Below, piece by piece: positions 1 to 6,769 of a DNA stretch of 8,888 nucleotides; the first letter of the stretch is position 1, and each line of letters opens with the position of its first letter. Source of the stretch: an uncultured Bacilli bacterium (GTDB lineage: Bacteria; Bacillota_I; Bacilli_A; RF39; UBA660); the NCBI GenBank assembly GCA_947623975.1, contig CANQHY010000046.1, positions 1-8,888 on the forward strand. The letters run 5' to 3'. The notes under the pieces are model-generated. The model did not search any database. It saw only the letters and a program-made list of their open reading frames with translations, and had not been told where the DNA came from. A program made the translations under genes and the position numbers.

Positions 1-13
1 TATATTTTTTCGA

Positions 14-84
14 TAGGACATTTTGTTTTATAAATTCTTTTTACAAATTAGGACATTTTGAATTATAAATCACAAAATATCCTA
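14..84. repeat. TAGGACATTTTG repeat cluster: two direct copies plus one inverted copy
   Basis: The 12-mer TAGGACATTTTG occurs at 14-25 and 49-60. Each copy is followed, after two differing bases, by TTATAAAT, so the direct repeats extend over 14-35 and 49-70 with a 35-bp period. An inverted copy with one mismatch, CAAAATATCCTA, lies at 73-84. It can pair with 49-60 to form a 12-bp stem with one C/A mismatch and a 12-nt loop. The cluster ends 6 bp before the -35 box of the next operon. It could be an operator for that operon or the end of an insertion sequence lying to the left. The repeats are seen directly; either role is inference. Confidence 0.6.
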
Positions 85-90
85 CAAAAA

Positions 91-119
91 TTGACAAAAA
101 CTATCATCCATGCTAGAAT
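91..119 (+). promoter_or_regulatory. SigA/sigma70-type promoter of the left two-gene operon
   Basis: A perfect -35 box TTGACA (91-96) and a -10 box TAGAAT (114-119, 5 of 6 consensus) are separated by exactly 17 bp. Transcription would begin near 125-128, giving a leader of about 20-25 nt before the ATG at 149, with the ribosome binding site inside it. This is one of the two best promoters in the window. Its position just downstream of the TAGGACATTTTG repeats leaves room for control from those sites. Confidence 0.85.
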
Positions 120-134
120 AGGCGGCTAGTAAAC

Positions 135-143
135 AGAAGGTGA
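135..143 (+). promoter_or_regulatory. Ribosome binding site that sets the start of the first gene
   Basis: AGAAGGTGA lies about 5-6 nt before the ATG at 149. A GTG codon at 140-142 is in the same reading frame but is embedded in this SD sequence, so it is unlikely to be the true start. Confidence 0.8.
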
Positions 144-148
144 CATTG

Positions 149-1174
149 ATGGATTTTTATAGTATATTAGCAAAATTTGCCGATAAATTTTCTTACATTG
201 AAGATATAAGTGGTGTTGTAAAATTTCTTAAAGATAACAAAGTTGATAAAACAAGAACAAATGAATTACTCTACGAGATAATAAAACACAATAACGATGT
301 AGAACGTAACGCTCTAAGAAAGTTAACCAAACAAACATCACTCCAAAAAGAAAGTACAGCAACTATTAAAAATATTCTAGATACACCTAGCAATAAATCA
401 TTAGAAGAAGATGTAATTCCACATGTTACCCATTATTTAAAAAGCTTATCTGAATGCGAAGATGGCGATTTTATGACAGAAATTCTACCATCTATTTACG
501 ATACTAATTACGAAGAAATTATGATGGCAATTTTAATATCGCTTTTTAATGAAATAGCCTATGCTAATAAACTACTAAAAGAAAGCACAACTACTGATGA
601 GATTAGATACCTAGAAAAAGAGATTAAAAAATATTCTAATATTATTAATGTTGTAAAATCTTATAATCAAGATGAACAAGAAGAAAAACTAGATGATATG
701 ATGACAATTGATACTACTACACCATATAAGTTTGTCTATCTTTTAAAACCCGATGGAACATCTTATGTCTGTGATGATATTGATGAAATAAACGAAGAAG
801 ATTATGATGTCACCAAGAATCTAATAGAAAAACTAATGGCAAGAAAAACTACCAAAGAAAAGCGCTTTGCTAATCTTGAAGATTTAAAAGGCTTATCTGC
901 TGTTAGAAGACAAGATAGTAGAATTGTTTTTCAAAGACTAGATAATAATACTATTTTAATATTAGGAATATTTACTAAAAGATGTCAAAATACTACCGTC
1001 TATCGTGATTTTATTAGAAAAAGAGCTAAGATAAAAGACCTTCAGAAGGAAAATTTAACAACCATGTTAGAAAATAATAGTTTTCTAGACTACTCCTCTA
1101 AAATAACGGATGATATTATAAATAGATTAAGAAAAAAAGAGAATTTAGTTAAAAGGAAATATCAAAATGAATAA
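149..1174 (+). CDS. Uncharacterised protein with C-terminal RelE/ParE-like segment (341 aa)
   Basis: I do not recognise a named family. Residues 1-185 are helical, charged and rich in Asn, Lys and Glu, with no signal peptide or membrane segment. Residues about 192-298 read like a RelE/ParE-superfamily fold. There is a short strand (YKFVYLLKPDG), helices at about 218-245, then a strand-rich stretch containing KGLSAVRRQDSRIVFQR and NTILILGIFTKR. These match the usual order of a basic strand, 'yRivfr', a hydrophobic strand and a final basic turn. The tail (299-341) is again helical and basic. If the fold is right, the protein could be a ribosome- or RNA-targeting toxin or a derived regulator; this is inference. 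The start at 149 has a good SD. The gene is first in an operon and overlaps the next gene by 8 bp, so the two products are probably made together. The domain call rests on pattern resemblance only. Confidence 0.8.
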   Translation: MDFYSILAKFADKFSYIEDISGVVKFLKDNKVDKTRTNELLYEIIKHNNDVERNALRKLTKQTSLQKESTATIKNILDTPSNKSLEEDVIPHVTHYLKSLSECEDGDFMTEILPSIYDTNYEEIMMAILISLFNEIAYANKLLKESTTTDEIRYLEKEIKKYSNIINVVKSYNQDEQEEKLDDMMTIDTTTPYKFVYLLKPDGTSYVCDDIDEINEEDYDVTKNLIEKLMARKTTKEKRFANLEDLKGLSAVRRQDSRIVFQRLDNNTILILGIFTKRCQNTTVYRDFIRKRAKIKDLQKENLTTMLENNSFLDYSSKITDDIINRLRKKENLVKRKYQNE

Positions 1175-3164
1175 TATTATTGAAAGATTAAAAGAAGAAT
1201 ACGAAAGTGGTACTTATAATATCTCGCCAGAAGAAGAAAAAGAACTAAATTTTTTAACACAATTTCTATCTAAAATAGATTTAACTGATTACCGTTCAAT
1301 AATAAAGTTAGATAGAAAAGAGTTTTTTCTAGCAGTTTTATGTTGTATAAATTTAGAAAATACCAAGTTTACTGATATTCAAAAAGAAACCTCTAAATTA
1401 TGTAATTTAGATTCTATTAATGATAGTGAATACTTTCACAAAATAATAGAAATAATCTTAAAATTAAAAGAAAAAAACGCTTTAGAAGAATTAACAAATA
1501 TTTTGTTTTTAGAAGATAGCAATTCAAAAATAGAAGAAATAGTAAATAAAAAGCAATCTGGACACGAAAAAATATATCAAAATAACTTAGTCGATGATTT
1601 AAGTAATCTTTATGTAGAGTTAACCCATGGAATATGCAAAACTGAAAAAGATTGGAAAGCTTTTGTCTTTCTTTTAACTACTTACCCAAATGAAATAATA
1701 ACTTGCTTAATAGGAATATTTGCTACCCTTACTATAAAAGATGATATTTTACAGATGAAAACTAAACATTTTGATCCTAAAAAGTTTAATATTGCTATGA
1801 AAGAAAGATTGGAAAAAAGTAATCTTTTACCAACTTTGTCCCTTGTTTTAGGAAGAAGAAATAGTCTACTAGATAAAAAAAATAATCTTGAAAAGAAAAA
1901 AAGAAACAAAGAAAAAAGATTATTAAATATTATTAATGAACTAGAAAAAAAGAAAAATTTAAAAACGATTGAATTATCAGCTAATCTAATTTCTTTAATC
2001 GAAGATGAAAATATAAAATTTGCCCTTTTATATAGGACACTACTCCATAACAAAAAGACTTATCTTGAAACAAAAGAAAAACTAGAAGAAGAAGATAATC
2101 TTTCTACTTTAGAAAAAATATTTAAAAAAGATGGCTTTTATTTTGACGGACTAAATGGTGATCAAAAGAAGCTTCTTATTGAATATGGAAATTTCTATTC
2201 TATTGAAAAAATGCTCGATATATTAAAAGAAAAACAATTTGATTTTTTACACGACAACAAAGAAATGCTTGTCGAAATCTTGTTATTAGGAAATCCTGCT
2301 TATGTATCTAGTATAAATAAACTACTTACTCAAGATCTGTTAAGCCCTCAATTCGTAATAAATAACCCTAATATATTTTATGATGAAATAAATCCAATTC
2401 TTGCTACGATACTAAATAAAGAAAATGGAACTAATACTACTCTTTTAAAAAATATTAATAATCTAAAAGAAAGAAAAATAAAAACAAAAGATATTTCTTT
2501 AAATAATCCCAATATTCTTCTTCTAAATAATCAAATACTAGAAGAGAAATTTTCCTGTTTAAAAAAATACGATTTAAATTATCAGGATGCAAAAAGACTT
2601 GACTTGATAGAAGATGAAAATCTAGTAAAATATATAGACTTATTTATAGAACTTGGTCTAAAAGAATTTATTTGTAATAACATCGAACTTATAAATAGCA
2701 ATTGTAGAGATATAATAAATAGAATAATATTATGCAAAAACTTAGGAATTGATATAAAAGATAAAAAAATACTAGAAAATATCACAAAATTTCCTTCTTT
2801 AAGAATAGGAAAGTTGGTAATTTCTAAAGATACCATCGAAGATTGCCTAATCGATGCTAGCTACTTGTATCTAAATTCGGGTATAGCTAAAGTAATTAAA
2901 GAAAAAAGTTCTCTTTTGCATCCTGGTCAAGAAATAGATAGACTTGCTTTTTATAAAACAGATGAATACACTTATAATATTAATGGTGTTTTAATATCTA
3001 AAAACAAAGTAGAAAGATGTTTAGATGCTTTAAAGGATTGCTCCCAATTTAGCATCGAAGATAAAATATTTAATGCTCTTATATTTGGAAGTATTCTAGA
3101 TAATGACAGTCTCGATAAAATAAAAGAAGAAATTTTTGGAAAGAAAAAAATACTAAAAAGATAG
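1167..3164 (+). CDS. Uncharacterised large helical-repeat protein (665 aa)
   Basis: No named family is recognised. The protein is almost entirely helical, Lys/Asn/Leu-rich, and lacks a signal peptide or convincing membrane spans; residues 165-190 are the most hydrophobic. A strongly basic, coiled-coil-prone stretch lies at about 233-265 (KKRNKEKR within it). From about 375 to 500 a degenerate motif recurs: an Asn-Pro pair followed by a hydrophobic triplet and an amphipathic helix (NPAYV at 376, NPNIF at 400, NPNIL at 447). This is reminiscent of mTERF-type or other alpha-solenoid repeats. Such a scaffold would suit binding a nucleic acid or a protein partner. The start ATG follows AAAAGGAAA with about 8-9 nt spacing and sits inside the last codons of the upstream gene, indicating translational coupling. 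Runs of A (eight at 1875-1882) are notable but do not break the frame. The gene's existence is solid; its function is unknown. Confidence 0.85.
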   Translation: MNNIIERLKEEYESGTYNISPEEEKELNFLTQFLSKIDLTDYRSIIKLDRKEFFLAVLCCINLENTKFTDIQKETSKLCNLDSINDSEYFHKIIEIILKLKEKNALEELTNILFLEDSNSKIEEIVNKKQSGHEKIYQNNLVDDLSNLYVELTHGICKTEKDWKAFVFLLTTYPNEIITCLIGIFATLTIKDDILQMKTKHFDPKKFNIAMKERLEKSNLLPTLSLVLGRRNSLLDKKNNLEKKKRNKEKRLLNIINELEKKKNLKTIELSANLISLIEDENIKFALLYRTLLHNKKTYLETKEKLEEEDNLSTLEKIFKKDGFYFDGLNGDQKKLLIEYGNFYSIEKMLDILKEKQFDFLHDNKEMLVEILLLGNPAYVSSINKLLTQDLLSPQFVINNPNIFYDEINPILATILNKENGTNTTLLKNINNLKERKIKTKDISLNNPNILLLNNQILEEKFSCLKKYDLNYQDAKRLDLIEDENLVKYIDLFIELGLKEFICNNIELINSNCRDIINRIILCKNLGIDIKDKKILENITKFPSLRIGKLVISKDTIEDCLIDASYLYLNSGIAKVIKEKSSLLHPGQEIDRLAFYKTDEYTYNINGVLISKNKVERCLDALKDCSQFSIEDKIFNALIFGSILDNDSLDKIKEEIFGKKKILKR

Positions 3165-3183
3165 CTTAATTTTTAGTATTTTT
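3146..3183. terminator. Shared bidirectional terminator between convergent operons
   Basis: AAAAATACTAAAAA (3146-3159) and its perfect complement (3170-3183) form a 14-bp stem with a 10-nt loop. On the + strand the stem is followed by C and TTTTT; on the - strand the stem itself ends in a long T run. It therefore can serve both converging genes. The stem has only one G-C pair, so efficiency is uncertain. Both flanking stop codons (TAG 3162-3164 on +, TAA 3168-3166 on -) lie in the loop, so the last codons of both genes are part of the terminator. Confidence 0.65.
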
Positions 3184-5505
3184 CTTTTTATATACTCTAA
3201 AATATGTTTTATAATTATTTTTTATGAAAGCATACAACCCATCAAACAAATACCATATCAAGAAAGAGAAAATGACAATGAATAAAATTAAGAAAAACAT
3301 AGTACTTGAAAGGTTAGCTAAAGAGAAGAAATTTTCAAAAGCAATCAATTCTATTATGAAAATTGAACACATACTTAGGAATAAAGCTGTTCTAACTGGT
3401 GTGAATGGTATGCACAATTTGTACTGATATGAGAGCATTATAATACTAGTAACTATTACACAAATAGTTGATTTTTCAAGTGGTGTTAAATATAGTCTAT
3501 TAGCTACAAATAACACAAAGAATAAAGATATGAAAATAGTAAGTGCCACCGGAAGAGCATTAGCGATTATAGTAGCAAGAAAATTATCTTTAACTCTTTC
3601 GTCATTTTTTTCCAGTGCTAACACAAACGCTGGTGCTCCAATGGTTATAAAATTCATAAGAGACAAGTGTATTGGTCTAAACGGATAGTTGTAAGATGTA
3701 AAAATTAAGGCTAATACCAAAAGAGTCGTATAAATAGTTTTTACTAAGAAAAGAGAGGCACTCCTACCAATGTTATTAATCGTTCTTCTTCCCTCTAAGA
3801 CAACATGAGGCATAGCATCAAAATTAGAGTTCATTAAAACCAACTGACTTACATTTTTAGCGGCTTGGCTACCAGAGGCCATAGCAATACTACAATCGGC
3901 TTCCTTTAGGGCTAAAACATCATTAACACCATCTCCAGTCATAGCAACAGTGTGTCCTAACTCTTTAATTAGCATAATTAATTCTTTCTTTTGATTAGGC
4001 TTTACCCTTCCAAAAATAGTATTATTCAAATAAGCCTCTTTCAGTTCCTCTTTGGTCTTTATCGTCGTCATATCGACATATTTATCATAAGAGTCTATTC
4101 CTACTCGCCTAGCAATATTAGAAACCGTTAAAGGATTATCACCAGAAATAATTTTAATTGTAACTTTTTGTTTTTTAAAATATTCCAAAGTATCTTTAGC
4201 TTCTTTTCTTATTTTATCTTGTATTAAGATAAGGGCTATACTTTCCATTTTATCATTTTCTTTTTTAGCTAAAAGGAGAATTCGATAATCCTTAGAATAC
4301 TCAGAATAAATAGAAGCATTTCCCATAACAAATTCTGGTGCGCCCAAATAATAAATTAAAGAGCCAATCTCAACACTAGCATATTTCTTATCAGAAGAAA
4401 ACGGATTTATTTTAGTATATTCTAAAGCTTTGCCATTTTTAGTTTCAAATCTTTTTCTTATAGCAGACATAGTTGGCGATACATCTTCTAAACTATGACA
4501 CATCTTATCAAGTAAGTCCCTTACCTCTTTTTCTTGATAACCTTTTTCGACTATTAAATCTTTAACTTCCATAGCACCTTCAGTTATCGTACCAGTTTTA
4601 TCAAGGCACAAAACATCGACTCTAGCAAGTGTCTCAATGCAGTACAATTCTTGAACTAATACATTATATTTACTAAGTCTTATTACAGAAACAGCTAAAA
4701 CGGTACTAGTAAGTAAAATAAGTCCATCAGGAATCATCCCAATAAGTCCCGCTACCGTATTTATTACTGCCAAATCAAAGGGATTATTAGCAATACGCAA
4801 TTGATTTATAAAGAGCAACAAGCCAACTGGAACAATAGCAATAGAGACAGACTTAATGATTTTATTAAGGGAATTCATAAGAACAGAATTAAGCTTTTTA
4901 ATGTATTTGGCATCTCTACTTATTACCGATGTATAATTATCTTCTTTTATATGCTCCACTCTACAAACAACATTACCACTTACAACAAAACTACCAGACA
5001 AAACCATATCATCTTTTTTCTTGGTAACGGGTTCGTCTTCACCTGTTACAAAAGCTTCATTAACAAGACATTCGCCATCTACTAAAATACTATCTACAAC
5101 TACTTGTGATCCCGTATTTAGTACTACTAAATCGTCTAATACAATTTCTTCTTTAGTAATTTGTTTTTGGTTACCATCTCTAATTACTGTTACTTTAGCA
5201 TCATTTAACAAAGAAAGTTTATCTACTATTCTTTTAGCTCTTATCTCTTGAACAGTACTTATAATCATATTCAATATTACTGTACCAATGAACAAAACAT
5301 TTTTATAGGCACCAACTAATATTACTGCTAAAGCAAGTCCAAAATTCAAGAAATTAAAAAGTGTAAAAAAATTACCTTTAATTATTTCTTTTATGCTTTT
5401 AGTAGGTACCGTTATATCCTTATGAACTAAATCATCTTTAATTCTTTCTTCGACCATACTAGAGGTAAGCCCTTCTTTTATGTCTGGATTATATCTTTTT
5501 ATCAA
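3166..5505 (-). CDS. CtpE/Exp7-like cation-transporting P-type ATPase, probably Ca2+
   Basis: This is a complete P-type ATPase of 779 aa that moves a cation across the cell membrane using ATP. With numbering from the TTG start, the actuator motif TGEDEPV is at 154-160 (TGES in most relatives) and the M4 motif IPDGLILLTS at 258-267 (usually PEGL). The phosphorylation site DKTGT is at 302-306, the nucleotide-domain segment NPFSSDKK near 367, ISGDN at 453-457, and the hinge TGDGVND at 523-529. About ten membrane segments are visible: two before the actuator, two around 215-275, and six after residue 580. The sequences VLVQELYCIETLARVDVLC and GAPAFVLALE resemble Mycobacterium CtpE and streptococcal Exp7-type ATPases, for which Ca2+ transport is the described role in CtpE; the ion here is inferred. 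It is the last gene of a three-gene operon, 24 nt after the DUF3006 gene. No metal-sensing riboswitch is seen upstream. A GTG at 5514 is in frame but lies inside the SD. Confidence 0.93.
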   Translation of the reverse strand: MIKRYNPDIKEGLTSSMVEERIKDDLVHKDITVPTKSIKEIIKGNFFTLFNFLNFGLALAVILVGAYKNVLFIGTVILNMIISTVQEIRAKRIVDKLSLLNDAKVTVIRDGNQKQITKEEIVLDDLVVLNTGSQVVVDSILVDGECLVNEAFVTGEDEPVTKKKDDMVLSGSFVVSGNVVCRVEHIKEDNYTSVISRDAKYIKKLNSVLMNSLNKIIKSVSIAIVPVGLLLFINQLRIANNPFDLAVINTVAGLIGMIPDGLILLTSTVLAVSVIRLSKYNVLVQELYCIETLARVDVLCLDKTGTITEGAMEVKDLIVEKGYQEKEVRDLLDKMCHSLEDVSPTMSAIRKRFETKNGKALEYTKINPFSSDKKYASVEIGSLIYYLGAPEFVMGNASIYSEYSKDYRILLLAKKENDKMESIALILIQDKIRKEAKDTLEYFKKQKVTIKIISGDNPLTVSNIARRVGIDSYDKYVDMTTIKTKEELKEAYLNNTIFGRVKPNQKKELIMLIKELGHTVAMTGDGVNDVLALKEADCSIAMASGSQAAKNVSQLVLMNSNFDAMPHVVLEGRRTINNIGRSASLFLVKTIYTTLLVLALIFTSYNYPFRPIHLSLMNFITIGAPAFVLALEKNDERVKDNFLATIIANALPVALTIFISLFFVLFVANRLYLTPLEKSTICVIVTSIIMLSYQYKLCIPFTPVRTALFLSMCSIFIIELIAFENFFSLANLSSTMFFLILFIVIFSFLIWYLFDGLYAFIKNNYKTYFRVYKKKNTKN

Positions 5506-5510
5506 AATAA

Positions 5511-5518
5511 TCACCTCT
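5511..5518 (-). promoter_or_regulatory. Ribosome binding site that sets a TTG start for the ATPase gene
   Basis: On the - strand AGAGGTGA occupies 5518-5511, ending 5 nt before TTG at 5505-5503. The in-frame GTG at 5514-5512 is part of this SD, so initiation at TTG (giving MIKRYNPD) fits better than at GTG (giving three more residues). Confidence 0.7.
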
Positions 5519-5529
5519 ATTTAATTGAA

Positions 5530-5745
5530 CTACTTTCTTTTTAGTTTTTCCAATTTTTCACGCATTAGTCTTTCTCGATCTTTTCTAGTATTATCATCAA
5601 CTTTATAAATACCATCTTCGAAAGATAAGATATCTTTTTCTTTTACTTTAGGTAAAAGATTTAATGATATTTCTTTTTTTTCTTTGGTCTCTATATTTTC
5701 TAAAATAGCTTTATTTTCTTCTATTCTATCGACAGCATATTGCAC
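5530..5745 (-). CDS. DUF3006 family protein (71 aa)
   Basis: This small protein matches the DUF3006 pattern: an N-terminal YAVDRIEENKAILEN strand pair, a central SLNLLPKVKEKDIL stretch (the conserved 'LP...GDvl' turn), and a short strand near FEDGIYKVD. A highly charged helical tail follows. The family is known mainly as a small partner gene next to ComEC-like metallo-beta-lactamase-fold proteins; its biochemical role is not established. Here it lies directly downstream of such a gene, with 13 nt between them, and upstream of a P-type ATPase in the same operon. An in-frame ATG at 5769 would add eight residues and overlap the upstream gene. The GTG at 5745 has an ideal AAAGGAGA 7 nt upstream and gives the typical DUF3006 length of about 70 aa, so I choose it. 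Confidence 0.88.
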   Translation of the reverse strand: MQYAVDRIEENKAILENIETKEKKEISLNLLPKVKEKDILSFEDGIYKVDDNTRKDRERLMREKLEKLKRK

Positions 5746-5752
5746 AATAACA

Positions 5753-5760
5753 TCTCCTTT
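5753..5760 (-). promoter_or_regulatory. Ribosome binding site that sets the GTG start of the DUF3006 gene
   Basis: AAAGGAGA (5760-5753 on the - strand) precedes GTG at 5745 by 7 nt and overlaps the TAA stop of the upstream gene (5761-5759). This arrangement favours coupled translation and rules against the earlier in-frame ATG at 5769, which has no SD at a suitable distance. Confidence 0.8.
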
Positions 5761-6673
5761 AATTACCATTAGTATTAGTTTTTATATTTTCTATGTAAAT
5801 ATTATTACCATCTGTTTTAAATATTATCGTAGACAATTCGTCGGTTCTATATATTTTAATACCCAAATTGGAAAGTCTTTCAATAATTTCTTTACCAGGA
5901 TGATTATAACTATTATTTTTTCCTACTGAAATAACAGCATAACTAGGATTAACTTTTTTTAAGAAATTCAAAGTCGTACTGTATTTTGAACCGTGGTGTG
6001 CAACTTTTAAAACATCACTTGCAATATCACTATTTAAAAGTGCTTTTTCAACTTCGCTTGTAGCATCTCCAGTGAAAAGGAAAGAAACATTTCCATACGT
6101 CAATTTTAAAACAATAGAACTACTATTCAAATCATCTTCGCTTTCTCCAACATATAAAACGTCGATAATAGCATCACCGAAATTTATTTTATCACCAATT
6201 TTAGGAGTATCAAAATAAATATTTTTACTTTCTAAAGCATCTAGGACATCTTCAAAAGTTTTAGTAGTAGTAATAACATCAGGCATATAAAAATAATCAA
6301 TAGCAAAATTATTAATTATATCGTCCATTCCACCAATATGATCTTCGTGGGCATGTGTTCCAAAAACATAATCGAACTTTTTTACATTGAGACTTTTTAA
6401 ATAATCTACTAATAAAAGGCCATCTTCATTATTGCCAGCATCTATTAACATATATTTATCTTCATTTTTTATAAGTATAGAATCGGCCTGTCCTACATCC
6501 ATAAAATAAACTTCTACTCCAAAATCCTTTTGTTCTATACTTTTTTCATAATCATTACTAACATCACTGCTAAGAATTTTACCCTTAGAAGAAAAATTAT
6601 TATCATTAAAGAAAATCAAGGCAAACGCCAAAAATAACACAGTAATAAATACTTTTCCACTTTTATTTTCCAT
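5759..6673 (-). CDS. ComEC/Rec2-type metallo-beta-lactamase-fold hydrolase, membrane-anchored or secreted
   Basis: The 304-aa product starts with a basic-hydrophobic segment (MENKSGK, then VFITVLFLAFALIFF at 8-22) and no lipobox cysteine, so it is probably anchored or exported by a Sec signal. The MBL domain begins at about 52 with VEVYFMDVGQADSILI. It carries the zinc motif THAHEDHIGG (106-115), LFTGDAT (199-205), VAHHGSKYST (224-233) and NNSYNHPG (253-260), all hallmarks of the DNA-uptake protein ComEC's C-terminal domain. The ComEC channel domain is absent, so this is a stand-alone ComEC-like hydrolase. Metal-dependent cleavage of a phosphodiester, perhaps nucleic acid outside the membrane, is the family-based guess. 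It is the first gene of an operon with DUF3006 and a cation ATPase. The ATG at 6673 follows GAGG by 9 nt. The in-frame TTG (6724) overlaps the -35 box, and the ATG at 6688 lies at or before the predicted transcript start, so both are unlikely. Confidence 0.9.
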   Translation of the reverse strand: MENKSGKVFITVLFLAFALIFFNDNNFSSKGKILSSDVSNDYEKSIEQKDFGVEVYFMDVGQADSILIKNEDKYMLIDAGNNEDGLLLVDYLKSLNVKKFDYVFGTHAHEDHIGGMDDIINNFAIDYFYMPDVITTTKTFEDVLDALESKNIYFDTPKIGDKINFGDAIIDVLYVGESEDDLNSSSIVLKLTYGNVSFLFTGDATSEVEKALLNSDIASDVLKVAHHGSKYSTTLNFLKKVNPSYAVISVGKNNSYNHPGKEIIERLSNLGIKIYRTDELSTIIFKTDGNNIYIENIKTNTNGN

Positions 6674-6692
6674 ACTCTTTATCCTCATAATG

Positions 6693-6721
6693 ATAATACC
6701 AAAAATCGACCGAATTGTCAC
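6693..6721 (-). promoter_or_regulatory. Promoter of the MBL-DUF3006-ATPase operon
   Basis: On the - strand GTGACA (6721-6716, 5 of 6 for -35) is 17 bp from TATTAT (6698-6693, 5 of 6 for -10). The -10 box is preceded by TGG, an extended -10 element. Transcription should begin near 6686, leaving a leader of only about 13 nt whose 5' end is the GAGG SD. The -35 box directly follows the T-tract of the terminator at 6723-6757. Confidence 0.8.
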
Positions 6722-6722
6722 C

Positions 6723-6757
6723 AAAAAAGATGAATTTGTAGGTAAACAAATTCATCT
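6723..6757 (-). terminator. Rho-independent terminator for transcripts coming from the right
   Basis: AGATGAATTTGT (6728-6739) and its perfect complement (6746-6757) form a 12-bp stem with a 6-nt loop. On the - strand it is followed directly by a T run (6728-6723). It lies about 250 nt beyond the metallopeptidase gene and just past a small open frame, and would insulate the next operon from read-through. Confidence 0.88.
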
Positions 6758-6769
6758 GAAATACTCTTT

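Noticed and set aside
49..90. The inverted repeat 49-60/73-84 as a transcription terminator of an upstream gene
   Set aside because: The stem has a mismatch and a 12-nt loop, and neither side is followed by a T-tract in the right orientation. A protein-binding site or IS end fits better.
1682..2053. A 123-codon open frame on the - strand inside the large helical-repeat gene
   Set aside because: It is antisense to Lys/Glu-rich codons, which produces a Phe/Leu/Ser-rich translation typical of a shadow frame. No SD or promoter is visible, and the + strand gene is continuous.
3224..3427. A 67-codon + strand frame and others at 4801-5085 and 5021-5251
   Set aside because: They lie antisense within the P-type ATPase gene, whose conserved motifs cover the same bases. 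Their translations have no recognisable features.
5506..5760. A metal-sensing riboswitch or separate promoter before the ATPase gene
   Set aside because: Only 24 nt separate the ATPase gene from the DUF3006 gene, filled mostly by the SD. There is no room for a structured leader, and no clear -35/-10 pair was seen.
5684..5929. An 81-codon + strand frame across the DUF3006/MBL junction
   Set aside because: It is antisense to two well-supported genes, and its hydrophobic composition follows from the opposite-strand codons.
6674..6724. Longer N-terminus for the MBL protein starting at TTG 6724 or ATG 6688
   Set aside because: The TTG lies upstream of the -10 box and overlaps the terminator T-tract and -35 region. 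The ATG at 6688 lies slightly upstream of the predicted +1. ATG 6673 has an SD and gives a normal export signal.
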